From Burkholderia sp. OK233 (GTDB taxonomy: Bacteria; Pseudomonadota; Gammaproteobacteria; Burkholderiales; Burkholderiaceae), in NCBI RefSeq assembly GCF_900230185.1, contig NZ_OCSR01000002.1:806001-870000 (forward strand): a stretch of 64,000 bases of DNA. The letters run 5' to 3'. Position numbers and translations under genes: made by a program. Positions 44,797 to 53,578 of the stretch are shown piece after piece (within the stretch, counting starts at the first letter, position 1; each line of letters begins with the position of its first letter). The notes below the pieces were generated by a model. That model was not told where the DNA came from, searched no databases, and saw only the letters and a list, made by a program, of their open reading frames with translations.

Positions 44797-45261
44797 TTAC
44801 CCCTTCGATGCCTCTTCGACATTGTGCGCGCCCTGCTTTATCAACTCCGCGAACTGGTTGACCGCCGCCTGCTCCAGTTGCATCACACCGCCCAGCACGT
44901 TCATGCCTGCCGACGCCATGCCGGTGGCATCGTTCGCGATGGTCCCCACGCCTTGCGCCAGACCGCCGAAGCGGCCGGGACGGCCTGGCACGTCGCCCGG
45001 CATGCCTCCCGCGCTTTGCTGAGGCACCACAGGCCGGGTCGCCGATGAGGTGTTGGTCGAAAACGACGCGCCTTTACGCTTGCCTGTTGCCTCGCCGCTG
45101 CCGTTGGCGGCTAGCTGGCTGAGATTCGCGTCCGCCTGCTGACTGGCGTGCGCCTCCCCATCGACGGGTTTGCGGCCGCCGGTGGCAGGCGACGACTGGG
45201 TGCTGGTGTCGGATAGCGGTAGCGTGCTGCCCGGGCGTGAAATCGACGGGGAATCCGGCAT
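44797..45261 (-). CDS. PIP-controlled secreted protein with pilin-like C-terminus
   Basis: 154 residues, no cysteine, no signal peptide. The first 110 residues are a Ser/Gly/Pro/Gln-rich disordered region as in T3SS substrates. A hydrophobic helix follows (GMASAGMNVLGGVMQLEQ). Residues 127-154 align gap-free with residues 27-54 of the 55-residue pilin candidate, sharing MQ-x-EQ and K-x-G-A-x-N-V-x-x-A-S-basic-G. AGGAG lies upstream of the ATG at 45261. A perfect PIP box with -10 precedes it. It may be a minor or tip pilus subunit, or a harpin-like substrate. The name is left open. Confidence 0.7.
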   Translation of the reverse strand: MPDSPSISRPGSTLPLSDTSTQSSPATGGRKPVDGEAHASQQADANLSQLAANGSGEATGKRKGASFSTNTSSATRPVVPQQSAGGMPGDVPGRPGRFGGLAQGVGTIANDATGMASAGMNVLGGVMQLEQAAVNQFAELIKQGAHNVEEASKG

Positions 45262-45338
45262 GGTGCGAGGCTCCTGATGGCAATGTGCGCTGCAGTGACG
45301 AAGCGCAAGACGGGGACGTCGAACAGGCATCCTGCTCG

Positions 45339-45399
45339 ACCTTACAACGGGCGTACGACGCCCGCGGTCACAGCGCGAAATAGTGTGCGACGAAGCGAA
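45339..45399 (-). promoter_or_regulatory. PIP (hrpII) box and -10 of the pilin-related gene
   Basis: On the minus strand TTCGC-N15-TTCGC at 45375-45399, then TAAGGT at 45339-45344, 30 bases downstream. It lies 114 bases before the ATG at 45261 and is divergent from the box at 45490. The two boxes are the only structures seen in the 323-base gap 45262-45584. Confidence 0.88.
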
Positions 45400-45489
45400 G
45401 CCGGATGCGGGGCACGATGGAATAAATCGCGTAGCCGCGCGCGCAGTCAGCCTCACGCCGCCACCGCGCCGGTCGTCCGCGGCCCGGTC

Positions 45490-45551
45490 TTCGCGCCCCC
45501 TTACGCCGGTTCGCGGACCGTCGTGCGTGAGTCACACGCGAGCGGCACACT
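45490..45551 (+). promoter_or_regulatory. PIP (hrpII) box and -10 of the GNAT gene
   Basis: TTCGC-N15-TTCGC at 45490-45514, then CACACT at 45546-45551 (fits YANNNT), 31 bases downstream. The GNAT ATG follows at 45585. Confidence 0.85.
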
Positions 45552-45584
45552 GCATGAGTTCGTCGCTCATTCGGAGTCCGACTC

Positions 45585-46208
45585 ATGCGCTTCATCCCGC
45601 TCGACAGCATGGAAACGCCTTATCTGCGGCTGCGCCCGCTCACCCTTGCCCATGCCCCCGCCCTGTTCGACCAGATGCTCGGCGACGCCGACACAATGCG
45701 CGACCTGCCGGTGCTGCGCCATGTCGGTGCAGCGCAAACCGCCGAATTCGTCGACGAGGCGCTGCGCGGCTGGGACGACGGCAGCCTGATTCGCTACACG
45801 CTCGAATGCAAGGAAACCGGCCGGCTGACCGCGTTGATCGAACTGAAGCCGACGCTGCCGCGCGTGGAGATCGGCGTGATCATCAGCCGGCACGGCGGCG
45901 CTCGACGACGCCGGGCAGGCGTACTCGCGCTGCAGGAATTGATCGACTGGCTGATCGAGCAACCGGGCGTGTACCGGGTCTTCGCGTGCTGCGCCGTGGA
46001 TGGCGCCGCGCACAGTTCGATGGAGCGCCTCGGCTTTGTCCAGGAAGCGCGCCTCACGAATCACGAGCCGCGTCCGAACCGGGGCCTCGCCGCCGCCGAC
46101 AGCTATCTCTACGCCTTGACGCGACCCGCGCCGGTGCCGCCGGAGCCGGCAAGCGAGGGGGCCGCCTGGCTGCGTAACACGATGCAGTGGAGTCTCGCGG
46201 ACGCCTGA
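45585..46208 (+). CDS. GNAT-family N-acetyltransferase under a PIP box
   Basis: 207 residues of the RimJ/RimL type: LRLRPLTLAHAPALFDQML at the start, IGVIISRHGGARRRRAGVL as the acetyl-CoA-binding strand and loop (the usual Q/R-x-x-G-x-G/A is read as RHGGARRRRAG), and AHSSMERLGFVQEARL near the end. Such enzymes acetylate N-termini, small amines or antibiotics. The GNAT fold starts almost at residue 10, so there is no long disordered secretion signal. The PIP box 71 bases upstream nevertheless puts it in the HrpB regulon. Either a cytosolic modifier of T3SS parts or an effector; undecided. Confidence 0.78.
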   Translation: MRFIPLDSMETPYLRLRPLTLAHAPALFDQMLGDADTMRDLPVLRHVGAAQTAEFVDEALRGWDDGSLIRYTLECKETGRLTALIELKPTLPRVEIGVIISRHGGARRRRAGVLALQELIDWLIEQPGVYRVFACCAVDGAAHSSMERLGFVQEARLTNHEPRPNRGLAAADSYLYALTRPAPVPPEPASEGAAWLRNTMQWSLADA

Positions 46209-46397
46209 AGCCGCCAGACAGACGCACAGCAGACGCACCGGGCCGGAACGAAGAAGTGTCCGCAACACAAGCAATTGTTCATTTCTCAGGCGATAATATA
46301 AAGGTCAGACGAATACCGCACCGCGGCCGTTCGTTACGCGTGCCTCGCGAGTACCCCTCGCCGGTGGACCGAAACACAACTACGCCGGAGACCCATC

Positions 46398-49300
46398 ATG
46401 TCGCTACCGCGACTCACCGGTCAGGTGATCGCTTTCTCGCGATTCTGGCTCGCGCGCGAAGTGGGCCTGCTGATTTCCGACGGCGCCGTCATCGAACTCG
46501 GCGCGCGCCCCTTCGCGATGCTCGCTGCCCTGCTCGAGGCCCGTGGCCGGGTTGTGTCGACCGCCGAGTTGCGCGAAATCGTCTGGCCGGGCAGCAAAGT
46601 GGACGCAAACACAGTGCAGGCGCAGATCTCCGCGATTCGCCGCGCGCTCGACGACGACCGCGATCTGATCGTCACCGTGGCCGGCCGTGGCTACCGTTTT
46701 GCGGGTGAAATCCGCGTGCTCGACACCCCCGACGCCGGACTCGATCTTCCGCTGGCGAACGCCGGCAGCATTGCCGCGTCGCTCGCCACCTCGTTCGCGG
46801 CGACAGCCGCAACAAGCCCGCTGACCACGGCCGGACTCACGTTCGGTTCGCCGTACGGCTCATCCTATAGCACGACGTGGCGCGGCGCCGCTCCGGCCTC
46901 CCCGCGCACTGCGTATTCCCGAGCAGTTCCGTCTTCCACGCTGGCGTCGGTCACCGCCGCATCGAGCCTCGCCGCGGCGGCCGCGCCGGCCACCTCGGCT
47001 TTTCCGGCCTTGATGCCGACCAGCGCCGTCACGTCGCTACGCTCGCAGATCATCGACCCGTCGCCGTTCATCGGCCGTCATGCCGAGCTGTCCGAATTGC
47101 TCGCGCTGGTGCCCACGCGCCGCATCGTCACGCTGACCGGCGCGTCCGGCGTCGGTAAAACGCGCCTCGCGGTCGAAGCAGCCAGCCACCTCGCGCCACA
47201 TTTTCCAGACGGCGATTTTTGTGCGGCGCTTGCCTCGCTCGCACAGCCCGACCGCATCGCCAACGCGATCGGCGCGGCCGTCGGCCTGGAGCCGGATAAC
47301 GAGTTGGCGATGGCAGCCAATCTGGCCATGCAGATCGGCGAGCGCCGCATGCTGCTGATCGTCGATCACTGCGATCATCTGAGCGAAGCGGCGGCCGAAC
47401 TCATCGATACGCTGGTGGCGAACACAGGCGGCTTGCATGTGATCGCCACGTGCGAGTCGCCGCTTTTCATCGGCGGCGAAACGGCCGTGCCGGTGGCCGC
47501 GTTGCGCGCGCCGCCCGAGCAGATCGACGGCACGCCCGCCACGCTCGACTACGACGCACTGCGCCTGCTCTTCACCCGGCTCACGCACTGTCTGAAGCCG
47601 GCCGCTTTGCATGCGCCGCTGCCCGACGTGGATAGCATCGCGCCGGCCACCTTTGCGGCGGCCGCGCTGATTTGCCGGCGTGTCGACGGCGTGCCGTTCG
47701 CGCTCGAACTCGCTGCCGCGACGATCGCCGGCCAGGTGCGCGCAGGTGTGCCGCCTGAAGACGCGATCGTCGCATTCGCGCGCGAACTCGATACGGTGAT
47801 GACGCATCGCAGCGGCGGCCGCCGCATCGTGCTGCCGCGCGCGGCGATCGTCCACGTGATGCTCGACCTGTCGTATGCGGCGCTCGAAGCCCCGACCCGC
47901 ACCATGCTGCGCCGGCTCGGCATTTTTGCCACCGCGTTCTCGCACGAAGCCGCCTGCGAAATGCTCGGCGCGTTCGGCAGCGACTACGGCTTCGGCCCGC
48001 CCGAGCCGCGCCTGCTGGAACGCCAGCTTCATACGTTGATGGATGCGGGCCTCGTGAATGCGGTCGACTGCGATGGCGCCTTGCGGCTGCGCTTGCCGCC
48101 CGCCGTGCGCCGCTTCGCGCTCGACGCGCTGGAGCGCAACCGCGAAAGCGCCGAGGCCGATCTGCATCACGCGCAGTTCGTCGCCCGCGATATGGCGCGC
48201 CGTTTCGGCGCGGGCGTCGCCGTGGCCACCGCGCACAGCCGCCACGATATCGACGCGCTGCGCGCAGCGCTCGAATGGGCCGTCTCGGTCGACAAGGTGG
48301 AACTGTGCACCGAGTTGCTCGACAACACGGCGCCTATGTGGGGGGCGCTCGCGCTCGTCGACGAATACATCGGCTGGGTGCGCGCCGTGCTGGCGCGGGT
48401 GGACAGTGTGTCGATGCGTCGTATCCGCGACGAGATGCGCTTGCGCGCCGTGCTCGCGCGCGCGTTGATGCTCAAGCGCAGCGCATCGAACGAGATCGTC
48501 GAGAGCTGGCAGCGCACCTACGAGCTCGCCAATATCTGCGCCGACACGCCGTACCGCCTGCGTGCGCTGTTCTGCCTCGTGATGGGCGCGCTCGACGCCG
48601 GCGAGATCGAGCATTGCCGGCGCCTCTCCAGCGAGTTCAGCGAAATTGCGCCGGTGGCGCACAGCCAGGCGGTAAGCATCAACGCGCGGCGTATCGAAGG
48701 CATCGTCAAGGCGTATGCGGGTGAATTCGATACCGCGATCCGCCTGCTCGCGCCGGTCGTCGGACTCAACGACGAAGCGACCGACGAGATCGACGAAGAC
48801 GTCAGTCGTGAGGCCAATGCGATCGCCACCAGCTATGGCTTGTCGCTACATCTCGTGGCACGGGCGATTCATGCCGTTGCGCTGTGGCTGGTCGGTCAAC
48901 CGCATATGGCCGCGCCGCTGCGCGTCACGATCCGCGATCCCGCCGACGAAAGCGAACCGCTCGCCGGCTGCATCGCGCTCGGCCTCGCCTGCGCACTTGC
49001 CGCACTCGACGACGACATCCCGCTGACCGAGTCCTGCGCGGCGGCGTTGGTGACGCGAGCGCGAGCGGCGGGCGTTAAACGCTGGCTGCGTCTCGGTCTC
49101 GATTTTCAACTCTGGCTCGACGCCCGGCGCGGCGATCAGGAAGCCGCGCGGCGGCTGATTGCCGGCGCGATGAAGCGGATCGCGCGCGAACGCGTCAATG
49201 TGCCCGATATCGCCTTCATCGCCACGCTGCTGCCGCGCATCGCGCTGCAGGACGAACCGGAATTCGCGGCCGCGCTCGGCGCGACGCTGCGCGAAGCGGT

Positions 49301-49529
49301 GAGCCGCAGCGAACGCACCGGCGAGCTCTGGTATGTACCGGAGCTGCGGCGTCTGATTGCGACGCTGCGTCTGCGCAGCGGCGAAGACCCGCGGGTGGTG
49401 CGGCCGCTGCTTGAAGACGCGCTGCAGCGCGCCCGGCAGCACGGCGCACGACGACTCGAATTGCGCATCACCGTCGATCTCGAAGCGCTCGACGCATCCG
49501 CCTCCGTGGGGCTGCTTCGCGTGCGGTGA
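46398..49529 (+). CDS. Large transcriptional regulator: OmpR-type winged helix plus STAND-like ATPase
   Basis: 1043 residues. An N-terminal winged helix (EARGRVVSTAELREIVWPGS; NTVQAQISAIRRALDDDRDL) is followed by a 120-residue Ala/Thr/Ser-rich linker and an ATPase module: SPFIGRHAELSELLALV, then the P-loop GASGVGKT at residues 248-255. The C-terminal half is helical and TPR-like. This architecture is known from LuxR/AfsR-like regulators in Burkholderia that sense unknown ligands. It starts at 46398 after a GC-poor patch at 46270-46310. Its 3' end contains the PIP box of AWR effector 2. No PIP box precedes it. Confidence 0.82.
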   Translation: MSLPRLTGQVIAFSRFWLAREVGLLISDGAVIELGARPFAMLAALLEARGRVVSTAELREIVWPGSKVDANTVQAQISAIRRALDDDRDLIVTVAGRGYRFAGEIRVLDTPDAGLDLPLANAGSIAASLATSFAATAATSPLTTAGLTFGSPYGSSYSTTWRGAAPASPRTAYSRAVPSSTLASVTAASSLAAAAAPATSAFPALMPTSAVTSLRSQIIDPSPFIGRHAELSELLALVPTRRIVTLTGASGVGKTRLAVEAASHLAPHFPDGDFCAALASLAQPDRIANAIGAAVGLEPDNELAMAANLAMQIGERRMLLIVDHCDHLSEAAAELIDTLVANTGGLHVIATCESPLFIGGETAVPVAALRAPPEQIDGTPATLDYDALRLLFTRLTHCLKPAALHAPLPDVDSIAPATFAAAALICRRVDGVPFALELAAATIAGQVRAGVPPEDAIVAFARELDTVMTHRSGGRRIVLPRAAIVHVMLDLSYAALEAPTRTMLRRLGIFATAFSHEAACEMLGAFGSDYGFGPPEPRLLERQLHTLMDAGLVNAVDCDGALRLRLPPAVRRFALDALERNRESAEADLHHAQFVARDMARRFGAGVAVATAHSRHDIDALRAALEWAVSVDKVELCTELLDNTAPMWGALALVDEYIGWVRAVLARVDSVSMRRIRDEMRLRAVLARALMLKRSASNEIVESWQRTYELANICADTPYRLRALFCLVMGALDAGEIEHCRRLSSEFSEIAPVAHSQAVSINARRIEGIVKAYAGEFDTAIRLLAPVVGLNDEATDEIDEDVSREANAIATSYGLSLHLVARAIHAVALWLVGQPHMAAPLRVTIRDPADESEPLAGCIALGLACALAALDDDIPLTESCAAALVTRARAAGVKRWLRLGLDFQLWLDARRGDQEAARRLIAGAMKRIARERVNVPDIAFIATLLPRIALQDEPEFAAALGATLREAVSRSERTGELWYVPELRRLIATLRLRSGEDPRVVRPLLEDALQRARQHGARRLELRITVDLEALDASASVGLLRVR

Positions 49530-49576
49530 CCTCGCTTCGCACCCTGCCTGGGACTGTCATACGCGCTCCATACCGT
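49516..49576 (+). promoter_or_regulatory. PIP (hrpII) box and -10 of AWR effector 2
   Basis: TTCGC-N15-TTCGC at 49516-49540, overlapping the last codons of the regulator gene, then TACCGT at 49571-49576, 30 bases downstream. The effector ATG is at 49611. Confidence 0.88.
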
Positions 49577-49610
49577 GACTTCAACTGCCGCTCGTTGAAC
49601 GCCACGCGCT

Positions 49611-52600
49611 ATGTCCGACATCCATGCAGTACCGCAGCACCCGATTCACACGCCCGAGGCCGAAACGACCGAAGCGCCCGGTCATCAGCCTGCCGGTGCG
49701 CCCGCCGTGCCGCCCACGGGCGCGCCGCAGGCCCAACCGCTGGTCGACGAAACGCTGCTGGGCAGGCTCGGTAACAAGCTGTCGCGTACCGGCGCACGGC
49801 TGCGCGCGAGCAAGTTCGATATCAGCACCGCGCTCTCGCAAACGAGTCAGCATGGCAAGCCGTTTGCGCCGGCGGATTTCACTGCGAACGGCGAGCGTTA
49901 TTCCGCCAAACCGGTGGTGGCGTCGAACGCGGCGGGAACGCCGTTGGCGAAGAGCGAGCGGCAAGCCCGGCAGGCACTTGGCAAGACGGCGCGGTCTTCG
50001 TCCGCTTCGTCCTCCTCGGCGGCAAGACTCGCCGCGGAGCACGGAAACGGAAACGGAAACGAAGCGTCGACGATTCCGCTCGACGCGATGGCCGGCGAGG
50101 CCGCGCTGAGCGACTATGTGGGTCGTCAATTGCCGGGCCTTCCCGGCGACCTGCTCGCGCAGGGCGAACTTTCGCATCGGCTGGCCGCGCTGAGCGGCCC
50201 CAATGCCGCCACGGAAACCCATCGCGGCGCCCTGCTCGCCCAGGCATTGCACGGCGCCAATATCGGCGATGCGCACAGTGCCAACGAAGTGCTCGACGCA
50301 CTCGAACACCTCGACTTCGCGCAGATGCACACGGCCCGCTCGACGACGCCCGCCGAAGCCGGCGCATGGCAAGTCGCTCGCACGCTGGCACGCACCGACG
50401 CCGGTTTCGACGCGCTCAACCAGCTGCGCCATCAGGGGCAGCCGCCGCCCGCCGATGCGTCGACGCAGCTCGCCCAGCGGATGATGTTGCAAGCCGCCGA
50501 CACGCTCGATCCGCCCCTTCACGGCGCAGGCCCGGCGCAGGATCCCGCACCAGCCGCAGTCGCCGCGCGCTCAGCGCCCGCGACCGGCACGCCGCTGAAT
50601 GAAACCCCGCTCGCGTGGCAGGCTTACGACGCAGCGTCGACACTGACTACCCAGGGCCGTGGCGCACTGAACGCCGATCAGAAAGGTGCGTTTTTCGCAT
50701 GGCGCCAGAATTTCCGGGAAGACGAACGCGGCAGCGAGTTGTCCCAAGCACGCGAACGTCTGAACAAATTCTCAGCAAAGACGATCGACCGTGTCGGCGA
50801 AAACCGTTGGAAGACGTTCTTGCCGCGGCTCGTCGGCAAACGCAGCTCGCCATTGTCGGCACTGCGCTTCGGCACCCAAGGCGTACCGCGCAAGACCGTC
50901 GGCACCGAGCAGGGAAAACTCGAGGAGGCTATGCGCGGGGCGTTGGAGCCGCTCTCCGAGCGCCCTGAGATGCGTCCCGCGGCGGCGCTTTCGCATGCCC
51001 GCCCGGAGCAGTCGATCGCCGAACTCGCGGCGCTGCATGTCTGGCTCGAATCGGGCGGCTTTCCGAATGGCAAGCTCGATGCGGAACAGTTGCACAAGGT
51101 CACCGAACGCGCGCAGCAGTTGTGCGTGGAGCTGCAACCGCGCGACGTCGGTTCGCCTGCAACGCTCGCGCGCCTGCAAACCGAAACCGCGCGCTGGGCC
51201 GCCGCCGATCCGCACACGCTCGCGCGCAGCAAGCCGTTCAAGTCGATCGCGAAACAGCCGTTCAATCTGGAACGGCTCGCCTCGTGGGGCAAGGTCGCGA
51301 AGGTGCCGGCCGATTCGCCGTTCTGGACCCATGTCTCCGACCTGAAGGACAAAGCGCGCCCGCCTGCGCCGGCCGCCACCGCGGACAGTGCCGACACGGT
51401 CCGGCAAACGCTCAAGGACGTCGCACACGATCTGCAATCGAGTTCGCGCCTGCGTCTTACTGACGGCCGCCGCATCGGCGTCAGCACGCGCGGGTTGTCG
51501 GCAAATCTCAGCAAGGTGCTGCATACGGGCGGCGTGCCGATCGCACCGCGCCTCGATCTGCGCGCGTCGAAGAGCCGTGAAGCCGTGGTCGAATTGAGCC
51601 GTGGCACGCACGGCGTCGAGATGTTCGTCGGCACCGCGAAAACGCAGGTGCGGCATGCGGGCGTCGGCGTACTGGTCGGCTACGACATGGACGTCGGGCT
51701 GACCCAGTTGCGCGCCGGACTGACCACTCAGGCCGTGCTGCACTCGCAGGAATTGTCCGAACCGAGCGGCGTGTCACTGCGCGTGGCACGCCGCGTCAAT
51801 CCGAACGGCACCGGCTACGAAGATAGCGCGATGCGCGAAAAACTCGAAGGCATCATCGATCATGTCTTCGACGAAACGACTGAGGCGCACGGCGCCAACT
51901 CGGGCGGCTCACGCGGCACCTGGAACCGGCTCGCCGAACATTATTTCGATGACCCCGATGTGTCGATCAGCTGGACCGACACCGTGGCGCGCACCGTCAA
52001 ACGCGGGGCCTCCGCCGATGTCGGCCTTTCCGTAAGCGTGCCGAAAATCGGCTCGCCGTTTCGCGCTGGCGCCAACATCGGCATCGGTTATGAGAAGACC
52101 GCGAAACAGACGCTCGATTCAAATGAGCAAAGCGGGCGCATGCAAATCGAGCAACATCGCGTCGGCGCCGGCTCGCGTCTGATCGGGCGGCTGAGCGGCA
52201 CGGTCAGCGCGACGCAGCCGGTCGGCGCGAAAGAGTCGAGCGTGGGCGTGGGCCTCGTCTCGCTCGACGCGCCATCCGCGACCATGACGTTCAACGACGA
52301 TAGCCACCTCGCCAAAGTACAGCTGGTGCGCGAAGACGGCGCGCTGATGCATCGCGCGTGTCTGCTCGACACGGAGTATTCGAGCGCTGAAACCTATACG
52401 CGCGCACTCGATGCGAGCCGTGACCAGTGGGTCAATCTGTTCACCGAGCAGGTAAATGCAGAACAGGAAGGCGAACGCCAGGAAGCGAGACTGAACGGCA
52501 GGCCCGAGCCGCAGCTACCACCGGCGCGCACGCTCGCGGAACAACGGCTCGACCGGCACCTTGGCGATGTGAAGGCGAACCGGCGGCCGAACCAGACTTA

Positions 52601-52928
52601 CTTTCACCGTTACCGTTTGCGGCGTAGCGCGGCGAAACAGCTCGACATGCTGGCGGCGATGTCGAAGCAACTGCCGCCCGGCGACGCCGCTGCCGGGCGC
52701 GCGAAGATCGATGAAAAGGTGAACGGCATTCTGAACGAGCCGGCCTCGTGGATGCCGATTGAATTGAAGGTCAAGGAGCGCACGACCAGCACGCAGAGTC
52801 CCGGTTTGAATTTCGCGCTGCAGTTGAATACGCAGACGAGTGCGACGGGAGACCGGGAGTTGTTTGCGGAGAGTATTCCGTTTGCGCTAGTGGATGGGTT
52901 GGATCGTAGAGGCCTCGGGTTGATATAA
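49611..52928 (+). CDS. AWR (RipA)-family type III effector 2
   Basis: 1105 residues, no Sec signal. The N-terminal 150 residues are Pro/Ala/Ser-rich and disordered. The C-terminal half shares blocks with effector 1: EAVVELSRGTHGVEMFVGT compares with LLEVGSTSHHGEMFIGT, and DDPDVSISWTD with ADPDVSIGWVD. At the position of the family triad (about 740-742) it reads Ala-Met-Arg (YEDSAMREKLE) instead of Ala-Trp-Arg. A PIP box with a consensus -10 precedes the ATG. AWR proteins act inside plant cells; the changed triad may alter activity. The end of the gene marks the right edge of the T3SS region. Confidence 0.8.
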   Translation: MSDIHAVPQHPIHTPEAETTEAPGHQPAGAPAVPPTGAPQAQPLVDETLLGRLGNKLSRTGARLRASKFDISTALSQTSQHGKPFAPADFTANGERYSAKPVVASNAAGTPLAKSERQARQALGKTARSSSASSSSAARLAAEHGNGNGNEASTIPLDAMAGEAALSDYVGRQLPGLPGDLLAQGELSHRLAALSGPNAATETHRGALLAQALHGANIGDAHSANEVLDALEHLDFAQMHTARSTTPAEAGAWQVARTLARTDAGFDALNQLRHQGQPPPADASTQLAQRMMLQAADTLDPPLHGAGPAQDPAPAAVAARSAPATGTPLNETPLAWQAYDAASTLTTQGRGALNADQKGAFFAWRQNFREDERGSELSQARERLNKFSAKTIDRVGENRWKTFLPRLVGKRSSPLSALRFGTQGVPRKTVGTEQGKLEEAMRGALEPLSERPEMRPAAALSHARPEQSIAELAALHVWLESGGFPNGKLDAEQLHKVTERAQQLCVELQPRDVGSPATLARLQTETARWAAADPHTLARSKPFKSIAKQPFNLERLASWGKVAKVPADSPFWTHVSDLKDKARPPAPAATADSADTVRQTLKDVAHDLQSSSRLRLTDGRRIGVSTRGLSANLSKVLHTGGVPIAPRLDLRASKSREAVVELSRGTHGVEMFVGTAKTQVRHAGVGVLVGYDMDVGLTQLRAGLTTQAVLHSQELSEPSGVSLRVARRVNPNGTGYEDSAMREKLEGIIDHVFDETTEAHGANSGGSRGTWNRLAEHYFDDPDVSISWTDTVARTVKRGASADVGLSVSVPKIGSPFRAGANIGIGYEKTAKQTLDSNEQSGRMQIEQHRVGAGSRLIGRLSGTVSATQPVGAKESSVGVGLVSLDAPSATMTFNDDSHLAKVQLVREDGALMHRACLLDTEYSSAETYTRALDASRDQWVNLFTEQVNAEQEGERQEARLNGRPEPQLPPARTLAEQRLDRHLGDVKANRRPNQTYFHRYRLRRSAAKQLDMLAAMSKQLPPGDAAAGRAKIDEKVNGILNEPASWMPIELKVKERTTSTQSPGLNFALQLNTQTSATGDRELFAESIPFALVDGLDRRGLGLI

Positions 52929-53009
52929 TTTTCCAGTCGCATATGACCGGGCACGCTCACCAGGAGCAAATATTTCGCCCGTCATACGTCAATCTGACTG
53001 GAAGATTCG

Positions 53010-53576
53010 ATGTCCCAACAAATTGCCAACACGAGTCGACCGCCTACCCTCACCGGGCTTTTCCTGATATTCAGCCGTATCGGGCTCACCAGCTTCGGTG
53101 GCGGTCTGAGCGGTTGGCTCCTGCGCGAATTCGTCCAGGATCGCGACTGGATCAGTGAAGAAGACTTTCTGAATGGCCTGGCCATTTCTCAGGCACTGCC
53201 GGGCATCAACGTCAAAAACATGGCGATCTGGATCGGCCACCGTCTGCTCGGCTGGCGTGGCGCGCTGCTGGCGGTTGCCGGCATCATCATCCCGCCCGCC
53301 ATCTTCATCATTATTCTCGGTACGGTTCTCAGTCATCTGCTGCAGTTCCCGCTCGCTCACATCCTGCTTGCGGGCGCGGCGGCAGCGGCTACCGGCCTGT
53401 CGTTGTCGATGGGCGTAACGACCGCGCGCCGGGTGCCGCGCAGATTCCTCCCGCTGCTGTTCCTCGCGGGCACCTTCGTCGCGGTCGGCATATTGCGCCT
53501 GCCGCTGGTGTGGGTCGTGATCGGAGCAGGAGGCCTGAGCGTGTTGTTCGAATACATCAAACTGCGCAAAGCCTGA
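53010..53576 (+). CDS. Chromate transporter family protein, N-terminal half (short-chain ChrA)
   Basis: 188 residues with about five membrane helices. GLFLIFSRIGLTSFGGGLSG and ISQALPGINVKNMAIWIGHR are the CHR-domain signatures. Short-chain ChrA proteins work as a pair of single-domain subunits, here with the gene starting three bases after the stop. They export chromate or related anions. It lies just after AWR effector 2 without a PIP box, so it is probably outside the T3SS regulon. Confidence 0.87.
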   Translation: MSQQIANTSRPPTLTGLFLIFSRIGLTSFGGGLSGWLLREFVQDRDWISEEDFLNGLAISQALPGINVKNMAIWIGHRLLGWRGALLAVAGIIIPPAIFIIILGTVLSHLLQFPLAHILLAGAAAAATGLSLSMGVTTARRVPRRFLPLLFLAGTFVAVGILRLPLVWVVIGAGGLSVLFEYIKLRKA

Positions 53577-53578
53577 CC

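Noticed and set aside
46260..46310. Sigma-70 promoter for the large regulator (GATAATATAA near 46300)
   Set aside because: The -10-like run is present, but no -35 at proper spacing could be found, so it is not listed as a feature.
8900..52930. The T3SS region as a mobile genomic island with integrase or tRNA attachment site
   Set aside because: I saw no integrase, transposase, tRNA gene or flanking direct repeats; base composition is close to that of the flanking genes except for the AT-richer hrpG promoter region.
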